From: DAOQVR01 sp035341665
GTDB lineage: Bacteria > Chloroflexota > Anaerolineae > JAAYZQ01
Reading direction: 5' to 3'
Length of the DNA: 64,000 bases
NCBI GenBank assembly: GCA_035341665.1
Contig: DAOQVR010000013.1
Span: forward strand, 1-64,000
Below, in pieces: positions 16,714 through 25,684 of this stretch (position 1 is the first letter of the stretch; each line of letters begins with the position of its first letter). Below the pieces are notes generated by a model that saw nothing but the letters and a program-made list of their open reading frames with translations, did no database searches and was not told the DNA's origin. Both the position numbers and the translations under genes were made by a program.

Positions 16714-16859
16714 CGAGACCTGACATGCCCTGACGACCTGACATGCCCTGACGACCTGACATGCCCTGACGACCCGACATGCCCTGACGACCCGACATGC
16801 CCTGACGACCTGACATGCCCTGACGACCTGACATGCCTGGACGACTCGAACATGCCGCG
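16714..16859. repeat. Eight CGACCTGACATGCCCTGA repeats, 18-base period
   Basis: Copies begin at 16714 (two extra bases), 16734, 16752, 16770, 16788, 16806, 16824 and 16842. The middle copies are nearly identical (T/C at one position) and the last two are degraded. It is an uninterrupted tandem array with no spacers, so it is not CRISPR. It lies directly upstream of the heme/copper promoter, and shares CGACCTGACAT with the array at 12384-12450 on the other side of the same gene block. Confidence 0.75.
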
Positions 16860-17048
16860 ATGGCATTCCACACCGGTCACGAGCTCGGCAATGTGCGCCT
16901 GCGGCCTACCCCTTGACCCGGCTGACCAGCCCGTCGGCGCATGTTGCCAAAAGTTCACGACGACCGAGCTCCCTCGTGCTAGAATGATCAGTAGCGCCGG
17001 CCTGCAACCGGCTGACCGGCAGCGACGCATCCCTGGTCAAGATCCGTG

Positions 17049-17471
17049 ATGAGAAGACATCCGCTCTTCTGGCTGGCACTTGTGGTTGTGCTCTGTGCTT
17101 CGTGCGGCGAGGCAGCACCGGCCAATGACCCGCCTTTCTGCCCTAGGCCGGAGGGCACGCCCCACTATCTGACCGTTCCGCCCGATCAGCTGCCCGCGCC
17201 GCAACCCTCCTCCTCACCTGCCCAGGTCGAGATCGGCGGCAGGAGCCTGCTGGTCGATCGCGTGGTCGAGGGTCCCCTCTGCAACGATGCCTGGAGCGGA
17301 ACGGTGTATGTCACCTGCAACGTGCAGGTCTATCCCTGGGAGGAGCAGCCCACCTTCCTCCAAGACTGCGATTTGACGGTCGAGCCCGGCACCGTCGTCT
17401 ACGTGGCCGATCATGGCAATGAGCCCTATTACAAAGGCTGCTCGTGCCATACCGGCAGCGGCGGGCAATGA
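17049..17471 (+). CDS. Predicted lipoprotein of unknown function
   Basis: 140 residues from ATG 17049 (a GTG lies just before it). The signal peptide ends in a lipobox-like VVLCASC, so it is probably lipid-anchored outside the membrane. The mature part has paired cysteines (CPRPEGTPHYL, GPLCNDAWSGTVYVTCNVQVYPWEEQPTFLQDC) and ends YYKGCSCHTGSG. The CSCH near the end could bind metal but is not a CxxCH heme site. It is followed after 20 bases by a membrane protein gene, so the two are probably co-transcribed. Given the heme/copper genes on the other side, a metal or electron-transfer role is possible. Confidence 0.65.
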   Translation: MRRHPLFWLALVVVLCASCGEAAPANDPPFCPRPEGTPHYLTVPPDQLPAPQPSSSPAQVEIGGRSLLVDRVVEGPLCNDAWSGTVYVTCNVQVYPWEEQPTFLQDCDLTVEPGTVVYVADHGNEPYYKGCSCHTGSGGQ

Positions 17472-17491
17472 GATCCAAAGAGGAGACGAGA

Positions 17492-18292
17492 ATGAACAAA
17501 CGACATCTACTTGGAGCACTACTGGGCATCGCCGGCGCACTGCTGGGGATCATCGGCCACTTCATCCTATTCCAGAAGTGGTACATCGTCGGCATGAACA
17601 CGCCCTCCGCCGAACCGGGGTGCGAGATCCTGCTCAAGACCATCCACCCTCTCATGGCCGACCTGGGCCTCCTCGGCAGCGTGCTGTTCCTCGTCAGCGC
17701 CTATGGATTCCTGACGCGCAGGAATTGGGCGTTCCTCCTCTCGGTGGTGGGCATCGTTTTGGCCCTGCTTGGCAGCTGGTTTGTCAACGTGCCCTTCATG
17801 GCAGCTGGCCTGCCGCCCGTCTACTTTCCCCTCTTCTGGCCCTACCTGCTGCTCTACTTCCTGCTCGTCAGGCTCGTGGGAGGCGTGTCGTGGCCTCGTA
17901 CCCTGCTGGCGCTCCTGGCTGGCATGGCCTACATCACCTGCTGGATGAACGGCGTTGCCAGCACGAGCCGGATCATTACCATAGGCGCACCCCTCTTCAG
18001 CCTCGTGCAGAAGCTGCACTGGGTAGCCACGGTCGGCTGGGCGGTGGCTACGGTGGGCATCGTCCTCGGACCCCGCGAGTGGGTCCGTGTCGTCGGCTTG
18101 GTCGCCGGCACGGCCGAGCTCGTCGTCGGCATCCCCCTCGCCATCGAGACGGGCGGGGCGCTGGGCAGATTCTCTCTCTTTGCGCTGGCCCCGATCATCT
18201 GCCTTGCCCTGGTGGTCATCTTCGCCTGGCCGAGGCTCTGGGACAGGGTCACCAGGTCAGGCGCCGAAGCCCCATGGGCTGCCAATACGTGA
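17492..18292 (+). CDS. Hypothetical multipass membrane protein
   Basis: 266 residues with about eight membrane segments. The start at 17492 follows AGAGGAGAC. Recognisable landmarks are HFILFQKWYIVG, KTIHPLMADLGLLGSVLFL and FSLVQKLHWVATVGWAVAT. Scattered histidines in membrane segments might bind heme or metal, but no family was recognised. It is probably expressed with the lipoprotein gene upstream. Confidence 0.65.
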   Translation: MNKRHLLGALLGIAGALLGIIGHFILFQKWYIVGMNTPSAEPGCEILLKTIHPLMADLGLLGSVLFLVSAYGFLTRRNWAFLLSVVGIVLALLGSWFVNVPFMAAGLPPVYFPLFWPYLLLYFLLVRLVGGVSWPRTLLALLAGMAYITCWMNGVASTSRIITIGAPLFSLVQKLHWVATVGWAVATVGIVLGPREWVRVVGLVAGTAELVVGIPLAIETGGALGRFSLFALAPIICLALVVIFAWPRLWDRVTRSGAEAPWAANT

Positions 18293-18440
18293 GTCCGGCT
18301 TTGCGCGGCTCCTGACTCGGACCGGCCGGCGGGCGCTCGGCCACCGGCCCGTCGCCCGCCGTGGCGCCGTCCGCACGACCCAGGCATGACATGGCCGGCC
18401 TAGGCGAGGACGAGGTGTTCCTCGGTCGGCAGTTCCTGGG

Positions 18441-18773
18441 CTAGTCTCTCGGTAGCGCCAGGGCCTCTGCCACTGCCTCTTGCCACGGCCTGGACTCGCC
18501 ACGCGCCCATGCTTCGGCAAAGGCGCCCTCGCCCAGACGCGTGCGACAGGCCTCGACGACAGACTCGTAGCCGCCGCGATCCACCGGCGGCAGCGGGGCG
18601 CCCATAGCCTGGCGCAGGGCGTGTGCCGCGCTCAGACTCATCGCCGCCAGCGCCCAGTCCGCCTGGAGCGCGCTCACGGCGCCCAGCTCCTCGAGAGCGT
18701 TGGCGACGCCCAGCTTATCGCCCATCGCCCCGAACAGCTCCCGCCCCTCCAGGAGCAGCTCGGATGCCGGCAT
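18441..18773 (-). pseudogene. C-terminal fragment of a TPR-type regulator
   Basis: About 110 residues (LLLEGRELFGAMGDKLGVANALEELGAVSALQADWALAAMSLSAAHALRQAMGAPLPPVDRGGYESVVEACRTRLGEGAFAEAWARG). This is the classic C-terminus of large ATPase/TPR regulators of the LuxR/adenylate-cyclase-linked type, normally preceded by several hundred residues. The N-terminal part, including any ATPase or sensor domain, is missing. The frame meets an unrelated rightward fragment at about 18775. Confidence 0.65.
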
Positions 18774-18775
18774 GA

Positions 18776-19216
18776 CGAGGCAGAGGCGTCCACAATCTGG
18801 GCACGCTCTATGTGACGAACGTCACCTTCTCTGGCAACCGTACGCGGTTTGGCGGAGGGGGCACAATGAACCACGGCGTGCTAGGTGTCGCGAACAGCAC
18901 CTTCTCTGGGAACCACGTCGACAGCCTTGGCGGCGGCGCCATCTGTAACTGGGACGGCACCCTAGACGTCGCGAACAGCACCTTCTCCAACAACCAGGGT
19001 GGGACGAACGCCCAATTCAAAGGTAGCGGCCTGGTGAACGGCGGCCTGGACCCCAACGGCTACCAGTTCAGGTTCATGGTCTGGGCCGGCGACGGCTCGC
19101 CCGACACCTTCCGGATCAAGATCTGGTGGGACGACGGCGGCACGGAGGTCGTCGTCTACGACAACGGCGTCCAGCAGGCGATCGGCGCCGGGAATATCGT
19201 GATCCACACCCAGTAG
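18776..19216 (+). pseudogene. C-terminal fragment of a Pmp/choice-of-anchor surface protein
   Basis: The frame opens after a TGA at 18773 and has no ATG with a ribosome site. It reads HNLGTLYVTNVTFSGN, then GVANSTFSGN, GGGAICNWDGTLDVANSTFSNN. These are polymorphic-membrane-protein-type repeats from a beta-helix surface protein. The end (GYQFRFMVWAGDGSPDTFRIKIWWDDGGTEVVVYDNG) is a known C-terminal style. The signal peptide and most repeats are missing. Confidence 0.65.
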
Positions 19217-19279
19217 ACGGGGAGATGGGGTGAGGCGGAGAGGGGAGACCCTCTCCGCGTCATTGGTTCCGCTGATGAG

Positions 19280-21292
19280 TCACCACTCGATCGTGCTCGT
19301 CAACGCTGGGTGATCCGAGTCGGGTCCCGGCAAGTAGGTCGAGTCGGCCACCCGCGTCCCCGGCGACACAAAGATGTGGTCGATGGCGCGGGCCAGCTCC
19401 ACCCCCTGACGGTCGTTTCCCCCGGGCCACTTTACCACCCACGAGTTGTCCAGCATCGCCGCCGTCAGCCGGTACTGCTCCGTGTCGGGCCGGAAGTTGA
19501 AATCCCCCAGTAGGATGACGTTTTCTTTCCCCTCCACCTCGGCCAGAATCGCCTGCTGCTGCACGATCGGCCCGCCGTTCCCCAGGTGGGTCACGAACAC
19601 CGTGAATCTCTTCCCCCCGACCCTGATCTGGGCCTCGATCGTCGCCGTTTGCTCACCCTCGCTGTACATGTAAAAGACTCTCGGGTTCTCGATCGGGTAC
19701 TTGGCCAACAGAGCAATACCAAACGTGCCGGCTACCGTCTTTGGACCGTACGCCGAGTAGAGGTCGAGCTCGTCCGCAATGTACCGCACCACATCCGAGT
19801 TCCCATTGGCGATTCTTGTGGTGTCGCACTCCTGCAATCCGACGATATCGGCGTCCACCCGCCGGATCAGGTCCAGCTGTCCCTCGTAGTTCTTTCGCCC
19901 GTACCGGTCGTAGCCCTGCTGGATGTTGTAGGTCAGAATCTTGAGCGAGGTGGCGGACTGCGGGGCCGTGACCGGCCGGGCGGCCGTGACCGCCACGCCT
20001 GCGACGCTGCCCACCGTAGCAAGCGCCACGCCAACGAACAGCGCTCTCCCCGCCTGCCACCCTCGCGCCGCACGGATGGTCTCGCTCGCCCTCTGGCCCA
20101 CCAGCAGGACCGGCAGCGCCATGACGGCCCATGCGGCCAAGAAGACGAGCCAGAACCTGTCTCGGAACAGGGGGCCCGCGACGGGGATATAGTCGTACAC
20201 CGTCGTAAAGACCTGCGCAAACACGATCAGCAGCAGGTACAAGCCGGCAAGGCTGAAGCCGGCGCCCACCGCTCGAGGTCGCGGGTGGCCGGTCACCAGT
20301 TCCTGGCACAGGAGCATCAGATTGACCAGGACCACAGGATGGAGCAGCAGCATGAGATAGAGAGGAACCTGGTACAGCCAGTGAGCCGCCGGATTGGGGG
20401 CGAGCGGATAGGCGGTGGGGTCGGACGGGAACCGCACCTGGTGCCCGGCAATCGTCAACACCAGGCACAGCCCAAAGGCTACGTTCCACAGCACCACGGT
20501 GCGCCGCGACAGGCCCGCCAGGAGCCCCGGCTTCGCCCCGACCACCATCGCAAAGAGGCACACGGTCGTGGCTGCGACCGTGACGATCGCCGGGTAGCTG
20601 AAGCCGGTCCAGCGTGCAACCACAGCCGGGCTGGAGAAGGCAAAGTAGCAGAGCACCAGCGCACCTGCGATGCCCAGGCTGAGAGCCACGGTCTTTCCCA
20701 GCGGGAGACGGTCCCGCGTGGCGGGCGCATTGCACCCCTCCACGGCCAGACGCACCTCACTCTGCCGCCAGACCAGCAGCGCTCCGGCGCCGGCTGCCAA
20801 CACCCAGCCGATGACCTGCGATCTCCCCGCCGTCGAGATGTCGCTGCCCGACCCGAAGGCGCGCAGCAGGATCGAAAGCGACAGCGCGGCCGCCAGCCCC
20901 GCACCCAACCGCACGCCCTTCGCCTCACCCTCGTCCTCCTCATGCTGAGCGAGAAGCGACGGCAAGAAGAGCAGGAAGCAGGCCACGCCCAGCCCCGAGA
21001 CGAGCATCTTGCCGCGCGGGTCGAGCCCCGCCTCGACGACCCTGCACAGCAGCATCAGCTCGCCCACCGCGACCATCGGCCACCCCGAGAGCCCTCTCGG
21101 CAGAAGGAGCAGGATCAGCGGCGAGAGAAAGAGCAGTACGCTGGCAATCTCCACGGGGATGCTGGTGCCCAGTAGGCCAAAGACATAGATCGCCTCGACG
21201 AAATCGGTGAGCAGCTGCAGAAAGACCAGAAAGAGGAGCGTGTACAGGAGGACATCCAGGTCCTGCTTCTTGGCCCCGTCCCAAAGCTTCAT
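19280..21292 (-). CDS. Membrane protein with C-terminal EEP (endonuclease/exonuclease/phosphatase) domain
   Basis: 670 residues. About 430 N-terminal residues form some ten to twelve membrane segments. The last 220-240 residues are an EEP domain with LTYNIQQGYD, IVGLQECD, VTHLGN, LLGDFNFRPD, IDHIFV and SDHPAL. These supply the metal-binding Asn, Glu, Asp and His and the catalytic His/Asp set. By topology the catalytic domain is probably outside the cell, where such proteins may act on phospholipid head groups, phosphodiesters or extracellular DNA. The start has a strong GGAGGGAG site. It appears to be a single transcription unit. Confidence 0.82.
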   Translation of the reverse strand: MKLWDGAKKQDLDVLLYTLLFLVFLQLLTDFVEAIYVFGLLGTSIPVEIASVLLFLSPLILLLLPRGLSGWPMVAVGELMLLCRVVEAGLDPRGKMLVSGLGVACFLLFLPSLLAQHEEDEGEAKGVRLGAGLAAALSLSILLRAFGSGSDISTAGRSQVIGWVLAAGAGALLVWRQSEVRLAVEGCNAPATRDRLPLGKTVALSLGIAGALVLCYFAFSSPAVVARWTGFSYPAIVTVAATTVCLFAMVVGAKPGLLAGLSRRTVVLWNVAFGLCLVLTIAGHQVRFPSDPTAYPLAPNPAAHWLYQVPLYLMLLLHPVVLVNLMLLCQELVTGHPRPRAVGAGFSLAGLYLLLIVFAQVFTTVYDYIPVAGPLFRDRFWLVFLAAWAVMALPVLLVGQRASETIRAARGWQAGRALFVGVALATVGSVAGVAVTAARPVTAPQSATSLKILTYNIQQGYDRYGRKNYEGQLDLIRRVDADIVGLQECDTTRIANGNSDVVRYIADELDLYSAYGPKTVAGTFGIALLAKYPIENPRVFYMYSEGEQTATIEAQIRVGGKRFTVFVTHLGNGGPIVQQQAILAEVEGKENVILLGDFNFRPDTEQYRLTAAMLDNSWVVKWPGGNDRQGVELARAIDHIFVSPGTRVADSTYLPGPDSDHPALTSTIEW

Positions 21293-21378
21293 TCCACTCC
21301 CTCCAGTGCGTGCGATACCGGCATTCTCAATCTAGAGTATACCAGCAATCACCCGCCGCACAAGCCCCCTCCCACCCC

Positions 21379-21472
21379 CGTAGTGAAGGGCCTAGTGCCC
21401 GTGCTGTGCCCGTCCGCACCGCCGTAGTATAGGGCCTCGTGCCCGTCGCGTAGTGCAGGCCCTCGTGCCCGC
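21379..21472. repeat. Three imperfect 24-base repeats
   Basis: Units of the form CGTAGTnnAGGGCCTnGTGCCCGT lie at 21379-21402, 21423-21446 and 21449-21472, in the gap between divergent genes. AGGGCC and GTGCCC make weak internal pairing. Purpose unknown. Confidence 0.5.
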
Positions 21473-21578
21473 GGTACCATCCCCCGTGCCCGCCCTTGCC
21501 ATCCGTCTCCCCGGTATGATACACTCCTGCGGTGACGCCATGACCCAGTGCCTGAACCAGCCGATGGAGGACTGTCCC

Positions 21579-22253
21579 ATGACCCAGACTGCGCACACCC
21601 TCGAGACGATCGTGCCCAAAGCCGTGCACCTGCCCTACCTCCTCTTCCTGCCTGGCGACTACGGCCGCGACCCCGGCCGCCGCTGGCCGCTCATCCTCTT
21701 CCTGCACGGGGCTGGAGAGCGTGGCAGTGACTTCGCCCTGGTCCGAAGGCACGGCATAGCCAAGGTGGTGGAGCAGTGCCCTGATTTGCCATTCATCACC
21801 GTATCGCCCCAGTGCCCGGCCGACTCGACCTGGATGACCGAGCTGGACGGCGTGGTGGCGCTGCTCGACGACGTCATCGCCCGCTACGCCGTGGACACCG
21901 ACCGCCTTTACCTGACCGGCCTCAGCATGGGTGGCTACGGCACCTGGTACATGGCAGCTCTCCACCCAGATCGCTTCGCAGCCATCGTGCCCATCTGCGG
22001 GGGCGGCGATTGGTTCTTCGGCTTCCCGGGGCGCGTGCGCGTGCTGAAGCACTTGCCCGTGTGGGCCTTTCATGGAGCGGAGGATCCCTTGGTCCCCCTT
22101 GAGGAGTCGCAGCGCCTGGTCAGGGTGCTTGAAGAGTGCGGCGGAGACGTCCGCCTGACCGTCTATCCCGGCGTGGGCCACGACTCGTGGACCAAGACGT
22201 ACGACAATCCGGAGCTGTACAGCTGGCTCCTATCCCACCGGAGGGCCGGCTGA
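21579..22253 (+). CDS. Alpha/beta-hydrolase, phospholipase/carboxylesterase type
   Basis: 224 residues from ATG 21579, which has GGAGG 8 bases upstream. The triad is visible: Ser116 in GLSMGGYG, Asp169 in HGAEDP and His201 in GVGHDSW, with an oxyanion loop FLHGAGERG near residue 42. The layout matches the predicted peptidase/esterase group often found as secreted LpqC/phospholipase-like enzymes. No signal peptide is seen from this start. A longer frame begins upstream but lacks support. The substrate is unknown; carboxylic esters are most likely. Confidence 0.82.
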   Translation: MTQTAHTLETIVPKAVHLPYLLFLPGDYGRDPGRRWPLILFLHGAGERGSDFALVRRHGIAKVVEQCPDLPFITVSPQCPADSTWMTELDGVVALLDDVIARYAVDTDRLYLTGLSMGGYGTWYMAALHPDRFAAIVPICGGGDWFFGFPGRVRVLKHLPVWAFHGAEDPLVPLEESQRLVRVLEECGGDVRLTVYPGVGHDSWTKTYDNPELYSWLLSHRRAG

Positions 22254-22275
22254 GCGGACAGAAGCCCACCACCCT

Positions 22276-22602
22276 CTAGCCTCCCGCCAGCTTGCACGCA
22301 TAGCCCAGCGCGCGCAGCAGCTCCACCACCTTCTCCCGCTGATCGCCCTGGACCTCGATCGTGCCCTCCTTGACGGTCCCGCCCGTGCCGCAGCCCTGCC
22401 GCAGGTGCTTTCCCAACGCCTCCAGCTCTTCCGGCCGCAGCCGGAGGTTGGTGACCACCGTCACTGTCTTCCCACCGCGGCCTTTCTTCTCGCGCCGGAT
22501 GACAGCCGTCTGCTCCTCAGGCGGCGGGCTGCGCCGCGGGGGACATCGGCACGGAGCTCCCCCACAGCGCGGGCAGCGCTGCGGACGGCTCGGCTCCTTC
22601 AC
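22276..22602 (-). CDS. SUI1/YciH-family translation factor
   Basis: 108 residues. An N-terminal zinc-ribbon-like stretch (CPRCGGAPCRCPP) precedes a SUI1 domain: GRGGKTVTVVTNLRL, LGKHLRQGCGTGGTVKEGTIEVQGDQREKVVELLRALGY. The GCGTGGTVKxGxIEVQG signature is complete. Bacterial YciH proteins resemble eukaryotic eIF1 and may influence start-codon choice. The GTG start overlaps the stop of the ABC exporter gene (GTGA), so it is the second gene of that leftward unit. Confidence 0.85.
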   Translation of the reverse strand: MKEPSRPQRCPRCGGAPCRCPPRRSPPPEEQTAVIRREKKGRGGKTVTVVTNLRLRPEELEALGKHLRQGCGTGGTVKEGTIEVQGDQREKVVELLRALGYACKLAGG

Positions 22603-24374
22603 ATCGCCTCCGCGTCCCCGTCGGTGACCGCCAGCTCGAGCTGCCTCCGGTACAGATGGCTGTAGAGGCCACCCTTCTGCATCAGCTGTGCGTGGCTGCC
22701 CATCTCCACGATCCGGCCGTTCTCCAGGGCTATGATCTTGTCCGCGCTGCGCACCGTGCTCAGCCGGTGCGCGATCACCAACGCCGTCCGGTTCCTCAGG
22801 ACCGACTCCAGCGCTTGCTGGATCAGGTACTCCGCCTCCGCATCCACCGAGGAGGTCGCCTCGTCCAGGATCAGGATGCGCGGGTCGGCCAGGATGGCGC
22901 GAGCCAGGGCGAGCCGCTGCTTCTGCCCGCCGCTCAACTTCACCCCGCGCTCCCCCACGTCCGTGTCATACCCCTCCGGCAGCTCCATCACGAACTCGTG
23001 CGCGTAGGCTGCCTCGGCCGCCGCCACCAGCTCCTCCTCCGTCGCCCCTGGCTTGCCCAGCAGCAGGTTCTCGCGCACCGAAGCGTTGAACAGGAACGTA
23101 TCCTGTAGCACCACCGCCACCTGGTTCCGCAGCGTGGAGAGCTGTGCTTGGCGGAGGTCAAAGCCGTCGACTCGGACCCGGCCGTGCGTCGGATCGTAGA
23201 AGCGGCACAACAGGTTGGCGATGCTCGTCTTGCCGGCCCCGCTGCGTCCCACCAACGCCACCACTTCCCCGGGTGCCATCCGGAATGTCACGTCCTGCAG
23301 CACCTCGGGCGGCTCTCGCTCGGCAGCAGCGTCACTCGCGTTGTAGCGAAAGTGGACGTCGTCGAACTCGACCTCGCCGCGCAGGGCGGGCAGCGGTTGG
23401 GCATCTGGCTCATCCTGGATCTCGGAGCTGGCATCCATTACCTCAAAGACCCGCGACCCAGCCGCGATTGCCTGCTGGAAGATGTTGTCCACCTCGGTGA
23501 GCCGGTCGATCGGCTCGTAGAACGATACCATGTACGACAGGAATGCGACCAGTGTCCCCAGCGACATCTCGCCCCGTACCACCATCACCGCGCCGGCCGC
23601 CAAGACAATCACCGTACCCATCGAAGCGACAAAGCTCATGGCCGGGAAGAAGGTGGACCAGTACCGGATGCCCTGGACGCGGGCGCGGTAGTACCCTGCG
23701 CTCTCGGTGGCGAACTTTTCTAGGGCCTGCTCTTCTGCACCGAATGCCTGGATGACCCGCATCCCCGCCAGGTTGTCCTGGAGCTGAGCGTTGATGTCGC
23801 CTAGCCGGTCGCGCACCTTGCGGTAGATCGGGCGAACGTGCGTGTTGAAGTAGCGTAGCAGGATGACCAGCGCCGGCACCGGTATGATCACGAGCAGCGC
23901 CAACTTCCAGTTGAGGACCAGGAGCACCACGATCGCACCGGTCAGGCGGATGACGTCGACCGCACTCAGGGCCGAGCCGTGGGTCACGAACTGCTCGAGC
24001 GCGGCCACGTCGTTGGTCACCCGCGACATCAGCTCACCGGTCGACGTTCGCTCGAAGAAGGACAGCGACAGCCGCTGCAGGTAGGCATAGATCTTGACCC
24101 GCAGGTCGAGGATGAAGCGCTCGCCCAGCGCGTGCCGGAGAAAGTTGTCGCCCACGGCAATCAGCTGGATCAGGGCATAGACCCCGACCAGCGCGGCGAT
24201 GAGACCTCCCAGCCGCGCCAGGTCCTTGCCCCCAATGACCCCGTCGACGATCTCACGCTGGAAGAGGGGCGGCACCAGCTGCGCCATCGCCCGCCCGAGC
24301 AGCAGGACGCCGCTCACGATCAGCGTCTTCCAGTATGGCCTCAACAGAGAGAACAACCGCACCAGGACCTTCAC
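22599..24374 (-). CDS. ABC exporter, fused membrane and ATPase domains
   Basis: 591 residues from a GTG start with AAGGAGAAGG upstream. Six membrane helices (about 1-310) are followed by the ATPase domain with Walker A GRSGAGKTS, signature LSGGQKQRLALARAIL, Walker B ILILDEATSSVD and the H-loop IAHRLSTV. Architecture and length match MsbA/LmrA-type homodimeric exporters that move lipids or drugs outward. No partner half-transporter lies nearby, so it probably works as a homodimer. The substrate is unknown. Confidence 0.9.
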   Translation of the reverse strand: MKVLVRLFSLLRPYWKTLIVSGVLLLGRAMAQLVPPLFQREIVDGVIGGKDLARLGGLIAALVGVYALIQLIAVGDNFLRHALGERFILDLRVKIYAYLQRLSLSFFERTSTGELMSRVTNDVAALEQFVTHGSALSAVDVIRLTGAIVVLLVLNWKLALLVIIPVPALVILLRYFNTHVRPIYRKVRDRLGDINAQLQDNLAGMRVIQAFGAEEQALEKFATESAGYYRARVQGIRYWSTFFPAMSFVASMGTVIVLAAGAVMVVRGEMSLGTLVAFLSYMVSFYEPIDRLTEVDNIFQQAIAAGSRVFEVMDASSEIQDEPDAQPLPALRGEVEFDDVHFRYNASDAAAEREPPEVLQDVTFRMAPGEVVALVGRSGAGKTSIANLLCRFYDPTHGRVRVDGFDLRQAQLSTLRNQVAVVLQDTFLFNASVRENLLLGKPGATEEELVAAAEAAYAHEFVMELPEGYDTDVGERGVKLSGGQKQRLALARAILADPRILILDEATSSVDAEAEYLIQQALESVLRNRTALVIAHRLSTVRSADKIIALENGRIVEMGSHAQLMQKGGLYSHLYRRQLELAVTDGDAEAM

Positions 24375-24765
24375 CGTCCTTCTCCTTTGCTTGCGTCAGT
24401 GGGTGCCCGGCAAGGAGTATACGCCGATTCTGGGACGCGGCAAGCCTCCCGCCCGGAGGGGTATGTCGATAATTGTTTCTGGGATTTCGGGCATTTTGGG
24501 ATAGTACCCTCAGTTTTCTGGCACAGTGGCACAGCTCGCCAACCCCCCCGTATGGGCAAAGGTCTCTGACCGAGCCCTCGGACCGGATAGGTGCGGTGCA
24601 CCTCGTCCCGGACGGCCCAAGTAGGGCGGGTTTCCATACCCGCCCTTCCCGGCGAAGGTCCCCGACCGCGCCCCACCCGGACCTTGCCGCTACCTCCCGC
24701 TTCCAAGGTGCGCCCCCACCGCCCCTGTGGTATCATGCCCAAAAGCTCGGAGGTGCCGACACGCC
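24375..24765. other. Intergenic region between divergent genes
   Basis: Must hold the promoters of the ABC exporter (leftward) and the isomerase (rightward), but no convincing -35/-10 pair was found. No gene or RNA was recognised. Confidence 0.4.
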
Positions 24766-25584
24766 ATGATCCGCAGGAGCGCTTCTCTTTCTGTCCAATA
24801 CGACAGCCCCTTCTCCCCTTTTCCCGCCACCCAGTTCCTCGACGGACTTGCGTGGGCACAGGCCGCCGGCTTCCACGGCGTAGAGCTCATCGTCTGCCGC
24901 CCCACGCTCCTCGCCCCGATCGCCATAGGTGAGGACCTTGCCCGCTACGGGCTCGCCGCCTCGACGCTCTCCACCGGCCAGGCGGTCGGGATGGACGGCC
25001 TTTCGATGACTTCTCCGGACCCCGACATCCGGCTGGGGGCACGCCGGAGGCTCTTTGAGCAGATCGACTTCTCGGCGCAGCTGGACCGGCCTAACGTAAC
25101 CATCGGCCTTCTCCGCGGCAAAGGCGGCCCTCTCGCGAGGGATCAGGAGCTTGCGCTGCTCAGGAGCGAGCTCTCGGCAGTTGCGGAGTATGCCGCCCGG
25201 CGCGGGGTTGTCATAAACCTGGAGCCCATCAACCGCTACGAGTGCGCCCTGCTCAACTCCTCGGAGTCGGCCTACGACCTCATCTGCGAGATTGGCAGTC
25301 CCGAGAGCGTGGGCGTGCTCTACGACACCTTCCACTCCAACATCGAGGACGCCGATATGCTGGCGACCATCGCCAAGATCGGTCACAAGATCTCCCACGT
25401 CCACTTTGCCGACAGCAACCGGCGCCTGCCGTGCGAGGGCCACACGGACTTCCCTGGCATCGTCCGGGCCCTACAGGCAGCCGGCTTTGCCGGGTACGCC
25501 TCGCTCGAGGTGAGCAACATCCCCAACGCCGAGCACATCCGCGATTTTGCCCGGCTCAGGCTGGACGCCATCTTGGACTCCTAG
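24766..25584 (+). CDS. Sugar phosphate isomerase/epimerase (AP endonuclease 2-type TIM barrel)
   Basis: 272 residues. TIM-barrel landmarks are GFHGVELIV, VINLEPINRYECALLNSSESAYDLI, VGVLYDTFHSNIED and ISHVHFADSNRRLPCEGHTDFPGIVRAL. The metal-binding Glu, Asp/His, His and Glu of the hydroxypyruvate isomerase/xylose-isomerase-like group are in these strands. The reaction is probably an aldose-ketose isomerisation or epimerisation; the substrate cannot be told. ATG 24766 was chosen with GGAGG about 12 bases upstream. It stands alone, bounded on the right by a shared terminator. Confidence 0.85.
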   Translation: MIRRSASLSVQYDSPFSPFPATQFLDGLAWAQAAGFHGVELIVCRPTLLAPIAIGEDLARYGLAASTLSTGQAVGMDGLSMTSPDPDIRLGARRRLFEQIDFSAQLDRPNVTIGLLRGKGGPLARDQELALLRSELSAVAEYAARRGVVINLEPINRYECALLNSSESAYDLICEIGSPESVGVLYDTFHSNIEDADMLATIAKIGHKISHVHFADSNRRLPCEGHTDFPGIVRALQAAGFAGYASLEVSNIPNAEHIRDFARLRLDAILDS

Positions 25585-25622
25585 GACTGCCGCGCCGTCC
25601 TCCGCGGCGCCTCACCCATACG

Positions 25623-25666
25623 ACCGCAGCCCTGGGTCGGCACACCTCTTCGCCCAGGGCTGCGGT
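25623..25666. terminator. Bidirectional terminator between convergent genes
   Basis: A 14-bp perfect stem ACCGCAGCCCTGGG / CCCAGGGCTGCGGT with a 16-base loop lies between the isomerase stop (25584) and the leftward regulator stop (25685). Confidence 0.65.
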
Positions 25667-25684
25667 TGTCGGCGGACTTCTGCC

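Larger units (their letters stand above)
16570..17048. other. Intergenic control region between divergent units
   Basis: Holds the leftward promoter and the 18-base repeat array. A possible rightward -10 box TAGAAT at 16980-16985 precedes the lipoprotein gene, but it lacks a good -35 box at normal spacing. Confidence 0.5.

Noticed and set aside
16714..16859. Regular repeats suggesting a CRISPR array
   Set aside because: The 18-base units are tandem with no spacers, and no cas genes are present.
20000..21175. Rightward open frame opposite the EEP membrane protein
   Set aside because: Its translation is low in complexity (His, Arg, Gln) and is a shadow of the leftward gene.
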